DNA of 64,000 nucleotides from CAYYMH01 sp964472785 (GCA_964472785.1 CAYYMH010000012.1:1-64000), one strand, 5' to 3'. Positions 34,088 to 43,856 are shown, numbered from the stretch's first letter. Notes: a model not told the origin generated them from the letters alone. Numbers and translations are program-made.

Positions 34088-34973
34088 AAGCTGGCTGAGT
34101 TATTTTGTTGTTGGATAAATTGATTTTGTAACCATTGGTCAGCACGTGCATTTTGATATCGTACGCCGTGAGTTTATATGTTTTTGTAGAATCGAACGGA
34201 ACGACGGTTGCTTCCCGCGAATCATAAAATATCACCTGACTTTCACCGAATATTTCAAAAGTTCGATCCGGGTGAACGATGACAGCGGTTGACTCGTCGA
34301 TGCCGATTCCGACATATTGCGGATTTTCCAACACGAGACTGATTAAACGGTTGTGACGTTTCCGCCTGACAAAATGCTGATCGATAATCACATCATCCAA
34401 AAATCCGAATCCCGGTTCAGTCACAATATTCGTACCTTCAATTTTTGTGAACACACGATCTTTGTTGGGTTCAGGTCTTTGCTCATCGCCGGTGATCATT
34501 ATTTTACTCATCACAGCAGCGCCGGCGCTGGTGCCACCAATAACCGCTCCCTGCTGATAAAGCTCTTTTATTTTGGTTGCAAATGGTGTATTGCCAATGG
34601 CGTCCATTAACCGGGATTGCGCACCACCGGAAAAGAAGATACCGGAAACGCCGTTCAATTTTTCAACTGTGGTATCCTGAATTGCTTCTTCCTTGGTAAC
34701 GATGAGGTAGGAGACGTTTTCCGCGCCCAGATTTTTTATCTGATTGACCTGATATTCTGCTGTGCCCTTGGGATCACCGCTCGCCATGGGAAGGACAACG
34801 ATTTTTCCGTCAGCCAATTTGATAAAACGTTCCATTATATAATCGGGACGTTTTCCACCACCAATTATGAATAAATAGCCTTTTGGATTTGTTTGGACGG
34901 ATGTTTCCTGCTGACAATTCATGAACATAGAAAACAAGAGTAAAAATGGGATCACATAATTGATAAACTTCAT
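34074..34973 (-). CDS. Cyanophycinase-like S51 peptidase, lipoprotein
   Basis: This 299-residue protein has a lipoprotein signal (MKFINYVIPFLLLFSMFMNC), so it is anchored in the periplasm or at the outer membrane. Cyanophycinase motifs are GGGKRPDY, FFSGGAQSRL, IGGTSAGAAVM with nucleophile Ser149, and DQHFVRRKRHNRL, the last containing the family histidine. It is more typical of true cyanophycinases (about 270-300 residues) than the downstream paralogue. The start is ATG 34973 after AGAGGA; an upstream ATG at 34997 is less likely. It is the first gene of a three-gene unit with the YfcC-type carrier. Confidence 0.9.
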   Translation of the reverse strand: MKFINYVIPFLLLFSMFMNCQQETSVQTNPKGYLFIIGGGKRPDYIMERFIKLADGKIVVLPMASGDPKGTAEYQVNQIKNLGAENVSYLIVTKEEAIQDTTVEKLNGVSGIFFSGGAQSRLMDAIGNTPFATKIKELYQQGAVIGGTSAGAAVMSKIMITGDEQRPEPNKDRVFTKIEGTNIVTEPGFGFLDDVIIDQHFVRRKRHNRLISLVLENPQYVGIGIDESTAVIVHPDRTFEIFGESQVIFYDSREATVVPFDSTKTYKLTAYDIKMHVLTNGYKINLSNNKITQPAYEEK

Positions 34974-35152
34974 GACTCGTCCTCTACTTTTTTCCATTTC
35001 AAGTTAGTTTAAAATAAAAATAAATATGCAAAAATGCAACATTTTTCCAGAGGGTATTCCGGTTAAAATAATGTTGGGAAATTTCGACTAAAATGGAGAG
35101 GATGATATAGCTGAAAATTGTTACTGACTCTTTTTTGTGTGAAAAGAAATTG

Positions 35153-35215
35153 CCCACGAAATACACGAAATGACATAAAAAATTTTTTTGATATTTTTTA
35201 GTGTATTTCGTGGAC
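35153..35215. repeat. Dispersed CCACGAAATACACGAAAT palindromic repeat
   Basis: The left arm CCCACGAAATACACGAAAT (from 35153) and the right arm AGTGTATTTCGTGG (to about 35214) are inverse copies around an AT-rich centre. It lies between the cyanophycinase and M49-like peptidase genes and belongs to the same broad family as 21664-21764. Confidence 0.65.
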
Positions 35216-35261
35216 TACTTTTTGTAAAAATCCACGGTTTTAAAAAAATGATCCTATTTTT

Positions 35262-36932
35262 TTACTTTTCCGCTACTTCATAAATCGGTTTAATATCCAC
35301 CGGAATATCGCCCAATTTATCCAGCGCAGCCTGCATGGTTTCTGTCATTACCGCATGATTTTCAATTAAGTTTTTCGCTGTCTGATAATCTCCTGTAGCT
35401 TCGATGGTTAACAACAGACGCGCCAAATTTTTCACTGCATTTTTTATCTTGAAATGATTCACACTGAAGCGATCCGTCTCTTCGTCATAAACAAATGCAT
35501 CATTGGCAGTAAGATAATTAAACTGGATCATATTTGCCTGTCCATGAGCGGATTCTGTGCCGAAGCGAACGGAGCGAAACATGCCGGCCAAAAACGTCAC
35601 ATAAAGCGTGCTTTCCAAGTCTTTCGGTAACACACCCTGATCTATCAAGTATTGGACATTATAGTTTCCGCATACATCTGCTTTGGCTTCTTCGATAACA
35701 GAGTAGGTGTCAGAAAGCATTTTGTTAACTGTGGTTTTTTCTCCGCTGGGTAAGGTCAATGTTCCCGGTCCTAATCCGTGACTGACTTCGTGCAGCAAGA
35801 TATGGTTAAAATAGGCATCGAAACTAAGTCCGGATAGCTGATCTTCAGCGATCACTTTTTCTGCGATGGGGGAGAGGATTTTGTTGAATTTTGCTTCCAT
35901 TACATTTTTCAGCATTACTTTTTTACTGCCTTCCTGTTCCCGGACACGCTCGTCATTGGGTAAATTAAACGCAAGCGTCTGAACTCCGGCACGAGTGTCG
36001 CCGGCGGTGTATATTTCCTGCACCACCTTGATGGGCGAGGAACTGCCCCGCTCGAAATTTTTATACTCGTCTTTGTAGGGTAGATTTTTTTCCATCTCAT
36101 CAAGATAATCTGCAATCACGGATAATTTTTGGCTCTCATCCGGATCAACAACGCAGATAAACGATTCAAAGGCTGCTTTGTACCCGAACAGGTTGTCTTC
36201 GTAAACCTCGTACGGCCCGATCACCACTTCGATGTCGCTATCCAGTCTCACCCAATCGATATCGCTTTCATAGTAATCATTGCTCAAAAAAGCATCGGCG
36301 CGACTGTTTAAAAATTTCTTCAGCGATTCATTTTCAGCTAAATCAGCAGCCTCATACAATAAGTCTGCGGCGGGTTTAAGTAAATCTTTGTAAGTTTCCG
36401 AATAGGGGATCGCAACCAATTTTCCATTTTTCCTCCGAATGATGGTGAAGTTGCTTTCAAAATTGGCTTTGTCTTCAGGATGCTCCTTGATCCAGGTTTC
36501 GAACTCTGCTTTTGTCATATCTTCGGGATAATAATTGGCTCCCTCTGGTTTCTCTTTTTCAATGAGAAACGGTTTGTTCTCATTGAGTCGGTCAAATGGA
36601 CCATACATGATGTTAAAAAATTCCAGATATGTTTTGTCATTGGGATCGTTTGAGTGCTCAAGTGCTTTTTTAATGGCTATATTATCAGAGTAAACTTGTG
36701 TCAAAAAAATCTGATCCATATAATCGGCGGCTTTAACCAGCTTTTTCAGTATCTGCTGCTGTTTTTCAGATAGTAAGGATTGGTTGTAGCTGATTTTCAC
36801 CGGGACGAACTTTTCAAGTTGATTTTGAACATGTTCCATTTTTGCTCGCTTCAGTTTAATTTTTTTTTCACAATTTAGAAATAAGATGATTGACAACAAC
36901 GACATAACAGACAAAAGAAAATATTTTTTCAT
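35262..36932 (-). CDS. M49-like (dipeptidyl-peptidase III family) zinc peptidase, lipoprotein
   Basis: This 556-residue lipoprotein has a signal ending ILFLNC. The zinc motifs are HEVSHGLGPG (His381, Glu382, His385) and EEAKAD (from Glu414). The EExxxD spacing and the GLGPG follow-up are those of the bacterial branch of peptidase family M49 (dipeptidyl-peptidase III), although classical DPP III has a six-residue HELLGH motif where this has a plain HEXXH. It probably trims dipeptides from the N-termini of oligopeptides in the periplasm. The ATG at 36932 follows GGAGGA; the in-frame ATG at 36947 overlaps that box. The M1 aminopeptidase gene lies 17 bases upstream, so the two form an operon. Confidence 0.85.
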   Translation of the reverse strand: MKKYFLLSVMSLLSIILFLNCEKKIKLKRAKMEHVQNQLEKFVPVKISYNQSLLSEKQQQILKKLVKAADYMDQIFLTQVYSDNIAIKKALEHSNDPNDKTYLEFFNIMYGPFDRLNENKPFLIEKEKPEGANYYPEDMTKAEFETWIKEHPEDKANFESNFTIIRRKNGKLVAIPYSETYKDLLKPAADLLYEAADLAENESLKKFLNSRADAFLSNDYYESDIDWVRLDSDIEVVIGPYEVYEDNLFGYKAAFESFICVVDPDESQKLSVIADYLDEMEKNLPYKDEYKNFERGSSSPIKVVQEIYTAGDTRAGVQTLAFNLPNDERVREQEGSKKVMLKNVMEAKFNKILSPIAEKVIAEDQLSGLSFDAYFNHILLHEVSHGLGPGTLTLPSGEKTTVNKMLSDTYSVIEEAKADVCGNYNVQYLIDQGVLPKDLESTLYVTFLAGMFRSVRFGTESAHGQANMIQFNYLTANDAFVYDEETDRFSVNHFKIKNAVKNLARLLLTIEATGDYQTAKNLIENHAVMTETMQAALDKLGDIPVDIKPIYEVAEK

Positions 36933-36949
36933 AAACCTGTCCTCCATAG

Positions 36950-39460
36950 TTATTGGTTTGAATTTTTTATGATTGAGTTTGAAACGTTGCTTTCTTTGTT
37001 TAAAGAATGTTCAATTTTTCTGATGGAAATGCGCAGCCGGTGTTGAACGTCGCTCGGCAAATTTTCATTCTCAAATTGTTTCAGCATTTTTAAAACGGTT
37101 TCATTTTTAAAAGCTCCGAGTGCATCGATCACTTTTTTCCGGAGATAACCATCAGATTGATCCAATAGATCCAGTAGCATGTTTTGAGCCGTCTCGTTTC
37201 CAGTACCGATTTCTTTTAATAGAGACACTGACCGAGCCCGCCGGAAAAGAGGCTGGTTGCTGTCCCCGGCGAATTTTATGGCGATTGGAATGATGCGCTC
37301 ATCTTTCAGATAATAGAGTGAATGAAAAGCGGCAGTACGCACAACATCCTGATCCGAATCCATATCAATGAACCGTTTTAGAAAATCGAAGGTGTGTGTA
37401 TCTTCAACATGAGAAAGCGCATACAGCGCTGCTGCAGTGACGTGATAGCTGGAATCATTGGCTGCAATATCCCGGAAAAGTGAATTATACTTTTTGTCAT
37501 AAAAATCTCCCAGCGCTATGACGGCGGCAGTCCTGACTTTGGGGTGAGAATCACGGCATGCCTGTGCTAAAATACTTTTGGATTGTGATCTGTTGAAATC
37601 CATTAACAAATAAGCGGCCTCGCGACGCACTGCCCAGAAAGGATCGTTGAGAACGGCTGTTTCAAGAGCAATGATCGTAGCCAATGTGTCAATAGTATCA
37701 TTTTCAAGACCTTCGAGGGCGCTTAATCTGGCTACGATGTGCGGGTGGTTTTCCAGTTGATAGATCCACTCCGCTTGTGTTTTGAAAAAGGACATTTCTT
37801 TGAGCAGATTATTGGTTTTATCGAACAACACGAGCTTGGGCTCATCCGGACATTTAAAGCTGAATGTGTCCTGCCGGGCTTTGAGAAAGATGGATTCGGA
37901 AAATTGGCGATCAGGAAGCCAAATTTCAATTTCAACCGGCATCTGAAACACGTGCGGCACTAAACCCAGAGAATCGAATTGAACCTGGTGCACATATAAT
38001 TCGAGCTCTTTTTTTTGTGGGAACCACCTTTGTGTGATACTAAATTCGGGGTGGCCACCCTGATAAAGCCATTGGTCGAAAAACCAGTCCCATTTTTTTT
38101 GTGAAACTTCTTCGACAACTTTTTGAAAATCACTGGTTTTGACGGACTGAAATTGAAATTGATGTAAATAACGTTTTAAACTTTGGAAAAAAAGTGAATC
38201 TCCCAGGACATTTCGTAGCATGTGCAGCACCTGCCCTGCCTTCTGATATTCGATGTGATTGAACATGTCTTCGGCATCGGCATAGTTTTCATAAACAATT
38301 GGCTGATGAAATTCCGGATCAAGCATACTAATATAGAGATTTTGATCCAGATAAACAGCGTATTGGGCAGCGGCTTGTCCGAGATCATGTTCCTTGTACA
38401 AAATTTCAGCGTAAGTCGCGAATCCTTCGTTTAGCCATAGATGACTCCATTTTTCGCAGGTGACGAGATTTCCGAACCATTGATGCGCCAACTCATGGGC
38501 GACCAAATCATCGCTGTTCCTGTCGAAATGGGCGCGTTTGTCGTGAATGGTGCGATCCGTTAACGTGGTTGCACTGGTGTGTTCCATGCCACCGACCCCG
38601 TAATCCGCTACAACAATTTGGGCGTATTTATCCCACGGGTAGGGGAGACCGAACAGTTTTTCAAAATACTGGACCATATCCGGAGTTTTTGAAAAAGAAT
38701 AGCGAGCCATCTCCCGCTGATGGGGATAGACATAATAATATAACGGTACGGTTCCGGCACGATCTTCTATTTCAATATATTTTCCCGCAGCGATTGATAC
38801 AAGATAGGACGTATGCGGTTTATTTTGGTACCAGTGAAATGTTTTTGTTTGATTTGATTGATCTGCTTTTATTTCCAGTAACTGTCCGTTCGACAGTAAA
38901 AATAACGTATCCGGAACAGTAGCGATAATTTCACTGGTGAATTTGTCTGGCGGATGGTCGTAGCAGGGGAACCAATAGCTGGCATCATTGGGCTCTGAAT
39001 GCGAATAGATTTGCAGTGCATGCTTTTTGTGCTTTGAAGGCTCGACAAAAAAAACGCCCTTTTCAGGGATGGTTTGATAATCGATACAAACACGAAAGGT
39101 ATCGGGTTGATTTACTTTTATTGGGAGTTTTATTGATAGGTATTCGGAATCATTTGTAAAATTAACAGATTGCTCATTTGAAAATTTGATTTGATTGATT
39201 TGCATTGATTTTGCATGCAATTTTACGACAGTCAGCGTGTCGATTATCGGAGTCATCTTAATTTCCGCTTGACCGAATACTTGCTTTTCAGTAATATTAA
39301 ATTTTAGAGTCAACTTGATGTGGTGGATATCATAATTTTTCTCAACGGCTAATGAATGCCCGTTGATTTTGGGAAAATAAAAGACAGTTGCAAAGACAAA
39401 GAAGAGTTTGATGATGTAACACGAAAAATGGCTTCGGAATTTTTGAATCAATTTTAGCAT
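36950..39460 (-). CDS. M1 family aminopeptidase with C-terminal HEAT-type repeats
   Basis: This 836-residue exported zinc aminopeptidase has a hydrophobic N-terminal signal (about 15-32) and the M1 N-terminal beta domain. GGMEH is the exopeptidase motif, and HELAHQ with WLNEGF gives zinc ligands His322, His326 and Glu345. From about residue 590 on, short helical repeats (for example DSHPKVRTAAVIALGDF) are HEAT/PBS-lyase type and replace the usual ERAP C-domain. It is the first gene of the peptide-utilisation run, directly before the M49-like lipoprotein. It would release single residues from peptides in the periplasm. Confidence 0.92.
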   Translation of the reverse strand: MLKLIQKFRSHFSCYIIKLFFVFATVFYFPKINGHSLAVEKNYDIHHIKLTLKFNITEKQVFGQAEIKMTPIIDTLTVVKLHAKSMQINQIKFSNEQSVNFTNDSEYLSIKLPIKVNQPDTFRVCIDYQTIPEKGVFFVEPSKHKKHALQIYSHSEPNDASYWFPCYDHPPDKFTSEIIATVPDTLFLLSNGQLLEIKADQSNQTKTFHWYQNKPHTSYLVSIAAGKYIEIEDRAGTVPLYYYVYPHQREMARYSFSKTPDMVQYFEKLFGLPYPWDKYAQIVVADYGVGGMEHTSATTLTDRTIHDKRAHFDRNSDDLVAHELAHQWFGNLVTCEKWSHLWLNEGFATYAEILYKEHDLGQAAAQYAVYLDQNLYISMLDPEFHQPIVYENYADAEDMFNHIEYQKAGQVLHMLRNVLGDSLFFQSLKRYLHQFQFQSVKTSDFQKVVEEVSQKKWDWFFDQWLYQGGHPEFSITQRWFPQKKELELYVHQVQFDSLGLVPHVFQMPVEIEIWLPDRQFSESIFLKARQDTFSFKCPDEPKLVLFDKTNNLLKEMSFFKTQAEWIYQLENHPHIVARLSALEGLENDTIDTLATIIALETAVLNDPFWAVRREAAYLLMDFNRSQSKSILAQACRDSHPKVRTAAVIALGDFYDKKYNSLFRDIAANDSSYHVTAAALYALSHVEDTHTFDFLKRFIDMDSDQDVVRTAAFHSLYYLKDERIIPIAIKFAGDSNQPLFRRARSVSLLKEIGTGNETAQNMLLDLLDQSDGYLRKKVIDALGAFKNETVLKMLKQFENENLPSDVQHRLRISIRKIEHSLNKESNVSNSIIKNSNQ

Positions 39461-39550
39461 TTGAATTTGACTCGAATCAATGGATAAAATACTATGTTAT
39501 CATACAGTGAAATTATCTTTTGCGATCCATAAGCTAATGAAAATAATAAT

Positions 39551-39583
39551 AAAAAGCCAGCACTTTTTTGTTAATGCTGGCTA
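39551..39583 (-). terminator. Rho-independent terminator after the diguanylate cyclase gene
   Basis: AGCCAGCA (39556-39563) pairs with TGCTGGCT (39576-39583). On the minus strand the stem is followed by TTTTTATTATTA. Confidence 0.85.
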
Positions 39584-39651
39584 ACGTATTTGATTAAATT
39601 ATCTGTCTTAAAATGAGAGAATCAATGCCATTTTAATTAACGATAAAATCA

Positions 39652-40830
39652 TTACTCTTCCGTGTTCGTCGGTAACTCCAATTGATCGACATTAACGAAT
39701 TTTTGGTCGGATTGGGGATTGATCTCCATGGATGGATGATAGGCCTTGACACGGTTTCTTCCTTCTGCTTTTGCTTTGTAGAGCGCGCGATCCGCAAAGT
39801 CAAGCAGCTCTTTGGCTTTTACTGAATCGTCGGGTAAAGATGACAGTCCGAGAGAAATGGTAAGATTTTTATTGGGTTGATTCTCCTGCCGTGGAAATCG
39901 CTTTTTCTCGATGGTTCTGCGTAATTTTTCAGCGGCTTTAAATGCCTGACATCCGTCAATTTCCGGCAATAAAACGACAAATTCTTCACCACCATATCTG
40001 GCTAAAATATCTGCCTTTCGGATATTCGACTCAATAGCGTGGGCAACGCGCTTCAGGATTTCGTCTCCCATCAAATGGCCGTTGATGTCATTAAAATTTT
40101 TGAAGTAATCAATATCAACCATCAAAACGGTGAGCGGTCGATTATATCTCTCGGCGCGCTGAACCTCCCTATCGATCCGCTCATTAAAATATCGCCGATT
40201 GTACAATCCGGTCAGGTCATCGGTGATCGACAGTTCTTTTGTCTGCCGAAATAGCAGTGTCTTATCAATGACTTTTGAAATTTCTTTCGCGATTTTATTA
40301 AAAAGCGTTATTTCCTTTTTGGTAAAACTTTCTTTTTTCTTTCGATATAAACTCATTACACCGATCGGATCATTCTTTCTCAATAACAGCGGGATAACAA
40401 GAAAAGCACCTTGCTCTGTTTTATCGTTGTAAAATTTGTATTTTTTTTCTTTTTTAACATCGGGAACGTATATCGTATCTTCATACATCAAAGCTGCGCC
40501 AAAGATATCTTCGCCAATTTTAAAAGATGTTTTCAATTTTGAGGTATCTTTTCCAAAACCAAATGAGGTATGCAAATTCAGGGTAGATAAGTTTTGGTCC
40601 ACCAAAAAAATGCCAAAGCGATCCACCTTCAGTGTTTGTTGGAAAATTTTTTTAAACAAATTAAAAATTTCATCCAAATCCAGTGTGGTACTCAGTGCTA
40701 ATCCAATCTGATATAGCGAATAGAGCTCCAGTAAACGGTGGTTCAAGTTTTGCGTCAGTTTCTGGAATTCCGGATTTTTTTCCTGAATTTGATCTAACTG
40801 AGTTTTTAACGAGTTGAAACTATCAGCCAT
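39652..40830 (-). CDS. Diguanylate cyclase with GAF sensor domain
   Basis: This 392-residue soluble protein has a short N-terminal coiled coil, a GAF domain (about residues 30-175) and a GGDEF domain with YGGEEF near residue 280. The catalytic signature is intact, so it should make cyclic di-GMP. The allosteric RxxD site is not evident before the motif (IRKADIL is four residues off), so feedback inhibition may be lacking. There is no membrane segment. The gene is followed by its own terminator; the next upstream gene on the strand is about 100 bases away. Confidence 0.93.
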   Translation of the reverse strand: MADSFNSLKTQLDQIQEKNPEFQKLTQNLNHRLLELYSLYQIGLALSTTLDLDEIFNLFKKIFQQTLKVDRFGIFLVDQNLSTLNLHTSFGFGKDTSKLKTSFKIGEDIFGAALMYEDTIYVPDVKKEKKYKFYNDKTEQGAFLVIPLLLRKNDPIGVMSLYRKKKESFTKKEITLFNKIAKEISKVIDKTLLFRQTKELSITDDLTGLYNRRYFNERIDREVQRAERYNRPLTVLMVDIDYFKNFNDINGHLMGDEILKRVAHAIESNIRKADILARYGGEEFVVLLPEIDGCQAFKAAEKLRRTIEKKRFPRQENQPNKNLTISLGLSSLPDDSVKAKELLDFADRALYKAKAEGRNRVKAYHPSMEINPQSDQKFVNVDQLELPTNTEE

Positions 40831-40930
40831 AATATTTCATCTCCGGGTTGTCAAATTATGGCAATTGAAATGGCAACATGAACATTTGATACGTCAAATG
40901 ATTTCAATTTTTTCCGAGAGCAAACAGGTG

Positions 40931-41488
40931 TTAATTTCTATCTGCAATTTTGTGGTGGTGAGTACAGTTGTCAATATAACTAAAAAATTTGCGGTACTTC
41001 GTATCCATTTCTTCTTTCAAGTTGTTACGGTAATAAAAATTATAAAATGGTTCCCGCAGACGGTTGTCCAAACAAATTTTGAGCGTTGCGCTGCTTTTTT
41101 GACAAAGAAATGTGCTTATGAGATTAAAGTCTGAATTCAGATCAATTACGATGTCAAAATCTGTTGCCATTATTCTATGCTGTATGTTTTTTTTGGGTAA
41201 CCCAAAAGTATTTATATCTTCTGGGGTTACAAAAATTGTGCCATGTTGTTTCTGGGCGCTTATCGCTGATTCGAAGTCTTTTTTTGTGAAAAGGACAAAA
41301 TGTGCTGCCGGATAGCTCTGTTTTAATTTTTCAACAAATTTTTTTGCAATTTCAAAATCATTAGCTGCGTCGGGCATAAATATCAGAAATGATTTCGCCG
41401 TACACAGAACTGATGCAAAATCGATGATATGTGTTCGTTTTTTGAATTTTGCAAATAATCTCAGATAGGAGGTTGTAAGTTTTTCCAT
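40931..41488 (-). CDS. Uncharacterised protein, weakly like GT9/DUF6913-type proteins
   Basis: This 185-residue soluble protein has no signal peptide. FLIFMPDAANDFEIAKKFVEKLKQ near the N-terminus, FDIVIDLN in the middle and a final REPFYNFYYRN segment look like a half Rossmann fold. They recall the N-terminal half of family 9 glycosyltransferases or Bacteroidota DUF6913 proteins. Both resemblances are weak and from memory. It stands alone between the diguanylate cyclase and a long gap. Confidence 0.6.
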   Translation of the reverse strand: MEKLTTSYLRLFAKFKKRTHIIDFASVLCTAKSFLIFMPDAANDFEIAKKFVEKLKQSYPAAHFVLFTKKDFESAISAQKQHGTIFVTPEDINTFGLPKKNIQHRIMATDFDIVIDLNSDFNLISTFLCQKSSATLKICLDNRLREPFYNFYYRNNLKEEMDTKYRKFFSYIDNCTHHHKIADRN

Positions 41489-41834
41489 ATCGCTTATTAA
41501 GTTAGGTGTATGTCATATTGAAAATTAAATTTGGTCATAAAATATAATACAAATTACTTATCAAGTCAATGATAAAATTCCAAATGTGAAAAAAAAGTTG
41601 TATTTCAGCATACTCAGTTTCGAATTATTATTATCTTGATTCGAAAGTGTTATCTTTCAAATTGTTCGGAAAATAGCAAGAAGATCGGGATAGAATGAAT
41701 AAAGATATTGCTGCTGTGATCGAATGTTAGTAATATTTGCCAAAGATTTCGTTCCTGCCCCGGTGAATCGACCTGCAATATAATCACGGTTATCGACTCC
41801 GTTGCGCCAATAAAGTAATCAATTAAAAAGGGGC
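41489..41834. other. Intergenic region, no convincing feature
   Basis: This is 346 bases after the HhH/beta-barrel gene. A 62-codon minus-strand frame opens with a GTG overlapping that gene's stop, but its composition is not gene-like. I see no terminator or promoter that I would defend. Confidence 0.4.
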
Positions 41835-43856
41835 TCACCGAAAAAGCGTATCAATCTGCAACTGTACTGCATTTATTTCGTTCCCCTCGATCGAGTCTGA
41901 ACCAGTACCGATGGATTCGCGGTAGTAATAATTTGTTGAGCTGTATTTAATTGATAGTTTAAACGAAGAATATATCCGAAAGTTCACCATCAGGTACCAC
42001 CTGGTTCCCTGACCGTACAACATCTGGTTGGTAAAAATACCCGGCAAATCGCGTTCGAACTGATAAAGCCGGCTTTCGTATCCGTCAGTGTCAAATACTG
42101 TAAATCTGCCTGATACAGCAAGATTTCTTTTTATGGGGACATAAATGTCCTGATAGAGCAGGATGCCTCTAAACTGTCTGGACGGTTGCCGATGGGGAGT
42201 TTCGAAACTGACCCAATTTTTTTCAAAACGATTTCTGAGTTTTATGGATTTCGAGGGTGAATAATCAACCTGAAAGCGGAGATTAAATTGTTTTTTGGGG
42301 AGAATGAGTTCATTGCTATAATTGAAAATATCATCTTTGAATTTTCTTTTAATTTGAAAATACATCCAAAGCTTTTTCATCGGTCGATACGCAATCGAAG
42401 CAAATAGCATTTTTCCCTGACTGGTAGTTGGGATAAAATAGGTGCGCCAGGGAAATTTAAAATGATCAAAATAAAGTGAGGCTTTTAATGTTGAAGTGAA
42501 ATTGATATTCAAACCGAAATATAATCCCTGTTCATTGTTTGGTGAATAACCGTGGGAACCGAAACTATTGCCGTGAAGACTGATAAAATTTTTCGAGTAG
42601 TTTCTGTATAAAATTCCCAGCTTGAATGTCCGGGTAGTCACGGAAATTCCGGTAACTATTCCGTTTCCTGAATTTACTGAGCGAGCCATTTCTCCGAATA
42701 GGCTAAGTTTTCCGATTGTCCAATCGTAATCCAAACCGGTAACCTGATTAGCGTTTCCTGTAAATGCAAATCGACGACGAACAGGGTCAGTCGTTTGAAA
42801 TGTTCTGTCATATTTCGAAGCATAAGCCGTGACACCCAGTTGTATCGTTGAATAAGGAGAAACCTGTAATCTTAATCCGCTCAATCGTTCGGTCAATTTG
42901 TCTTTCTTTTTAAGTTCAGACTCATTGCGGTGATAGCCGGTGATATAAAAATTGCTCACGCTACCATCTGTTTCATTGATAGTTGCGTCATATTTTGTTG
43001 AAGCATAAAAAAGATATAATTGATAAATTTTGGAGTGTATTTTTACAGCTAATCCGAAAAGTGAAGCATTTTCGTCCACTAACGTGTATTCAACAGCGTT
43101 GCGGGGGCGTTTTTTTACGGTATAATTGGCATTGCTGCTTGCCAGATGAGGATAAGGATTCCAAAAGACCAATCCCTGCGCAAATTCCAGTAAATAGTGT
43201 CCGGCTATCAGGTAATGCCCGGAAGCGGGATTTTCATATTTTAAATAGAAGGATGTAAAGTCGTTTATTCTTTTTTCACCGGCGTCTTTTTCTAATATGA
43301 GACCGATTTTCCATTGATCAGGAAATTGACCTTTGAATTGATTATAAAATTTGATCGGTGAATTGAAATAATCACCGCGTTCAAAACCAACTTTCCGGCT
43401 GATGGGATGAAACGCCCGGCTTCTGAAATTTATGTTGCGCGGCTTGGACTTTTTGTCTTTGGAAATATGAATGTATTTCGAGATAAGTGGCAACAAAGCA
43501 GGGTTGAATTCTTCAATGTTTAACAGTTGATCAATCGCGATGAATTTCCCGTATTTATTTCGGTGTTCCACAATTCGGTGGGCGAGGTTGTCCGATATCC
43601 ATGGAAGAAGCGCTAATTTATGTGCGGATACCGAATTAAGATCAAGCGGATTGTTTTCCATGTCTTCCAAAAGTTGCAATAGATCAGATACATCGGAGTT
43701 TTCTCCCTGATTATCCAGCAAGTTCTCGATCTCATGTTCCTGTGGAAAAGCGTCGGAAAGAGTACATATTTGTGAAAAGGTGAAAAGCAATAGTAAAATA
43801 AATAAATAGCCGGTTCGATTGTTTATTTGAGAAATATTTGAGTTGACAAAAAGCAT
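41835..43856 (-). CDS. Outer-membrane beta-barrel protein with N-terminal HhH (ComEA-like) domain
   Basis: This is a 673-residue exported protein. After the signal (to about residue 38) comes an acidic linker. A double helix-hairpin-helix region follows, with PLDLNSVSAHKLALLPWI and GKFIAIDQLLNIEEF, as in ComEA DNA-binding domains. From about residue 140 to the end it is alternating hydrophobic/aromatic strands ending in F-R, typical of an outer-membrane barrel. The fusion is known in FCB-group genomes but its function is not; a DNA-uptake or T9SS-related role is speculative. The PorV-like gene lies 68 bases upstream on the same strand. Confidence 0.75.
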   Translation of the reverse strand: MLFVNSNISQINNRTGYLFILLLLFTFSQICTLSDAFPQEHEIENLLDNQGENSDVSDLLQLLEDMENNPLDLNSVSAHKLALLPWISDNLAHRIVEHRNKYGKFIAIDQLLNIEEFNPALLPLISKYIHISKDKKSKPRNINFRSRAFHPISRKVGFERGDYFNSPIKFYNQFKGQFPDQWKIGLILEKDAGEKRINDFTSFYLKYENPASGHYLIAGHYLLEFAQGLVFWNPYPHLASSNANYTVKKRPRNAVEYTLVDENASLFGLAVKIHSKIYQLYLFYASTKYDATINETDGSVSNFYITGYHRNESELKKKDKLTERLSGLRLQVSPYSTIQLGVTAYASKYDRTFQTTDPVRRRFAFTGNANQVTGLDYDWTIGKLSLFGEMARSVNSGNGIVTGISVTTRTFKLGILYRNYSKNFISLHGNSFGSHGYSPNNEQGLYFGLNINFTSTLKASLYFDHFKFPWRTYFIPTTSQGKMLFASIAYRPMKKLWMYFQIKRKFKDDIFNYSNELILPKKQFNLRFQVDYSPSKSIKLRNRFEKNWVSFETPHRQPSRQFRGILLYQDIYVPIKRNLAVSGRFTVFDTDGYESRLYQFERDLPGIFTNQMLYGQGTRWYLMVNFRIYSSFKLSIKYSSTNYYYRESIGTGSDSIEGNEINAVQLQIDTLFR

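Noticed and set aside
41650..41838. 62-residue ORF with a GTG overlapping the stop of the HhH-barrel gene
   Set aside because: Overlap is tempting, but composition is random-looking, there is no ribosome-binding site and no recognisable fold.
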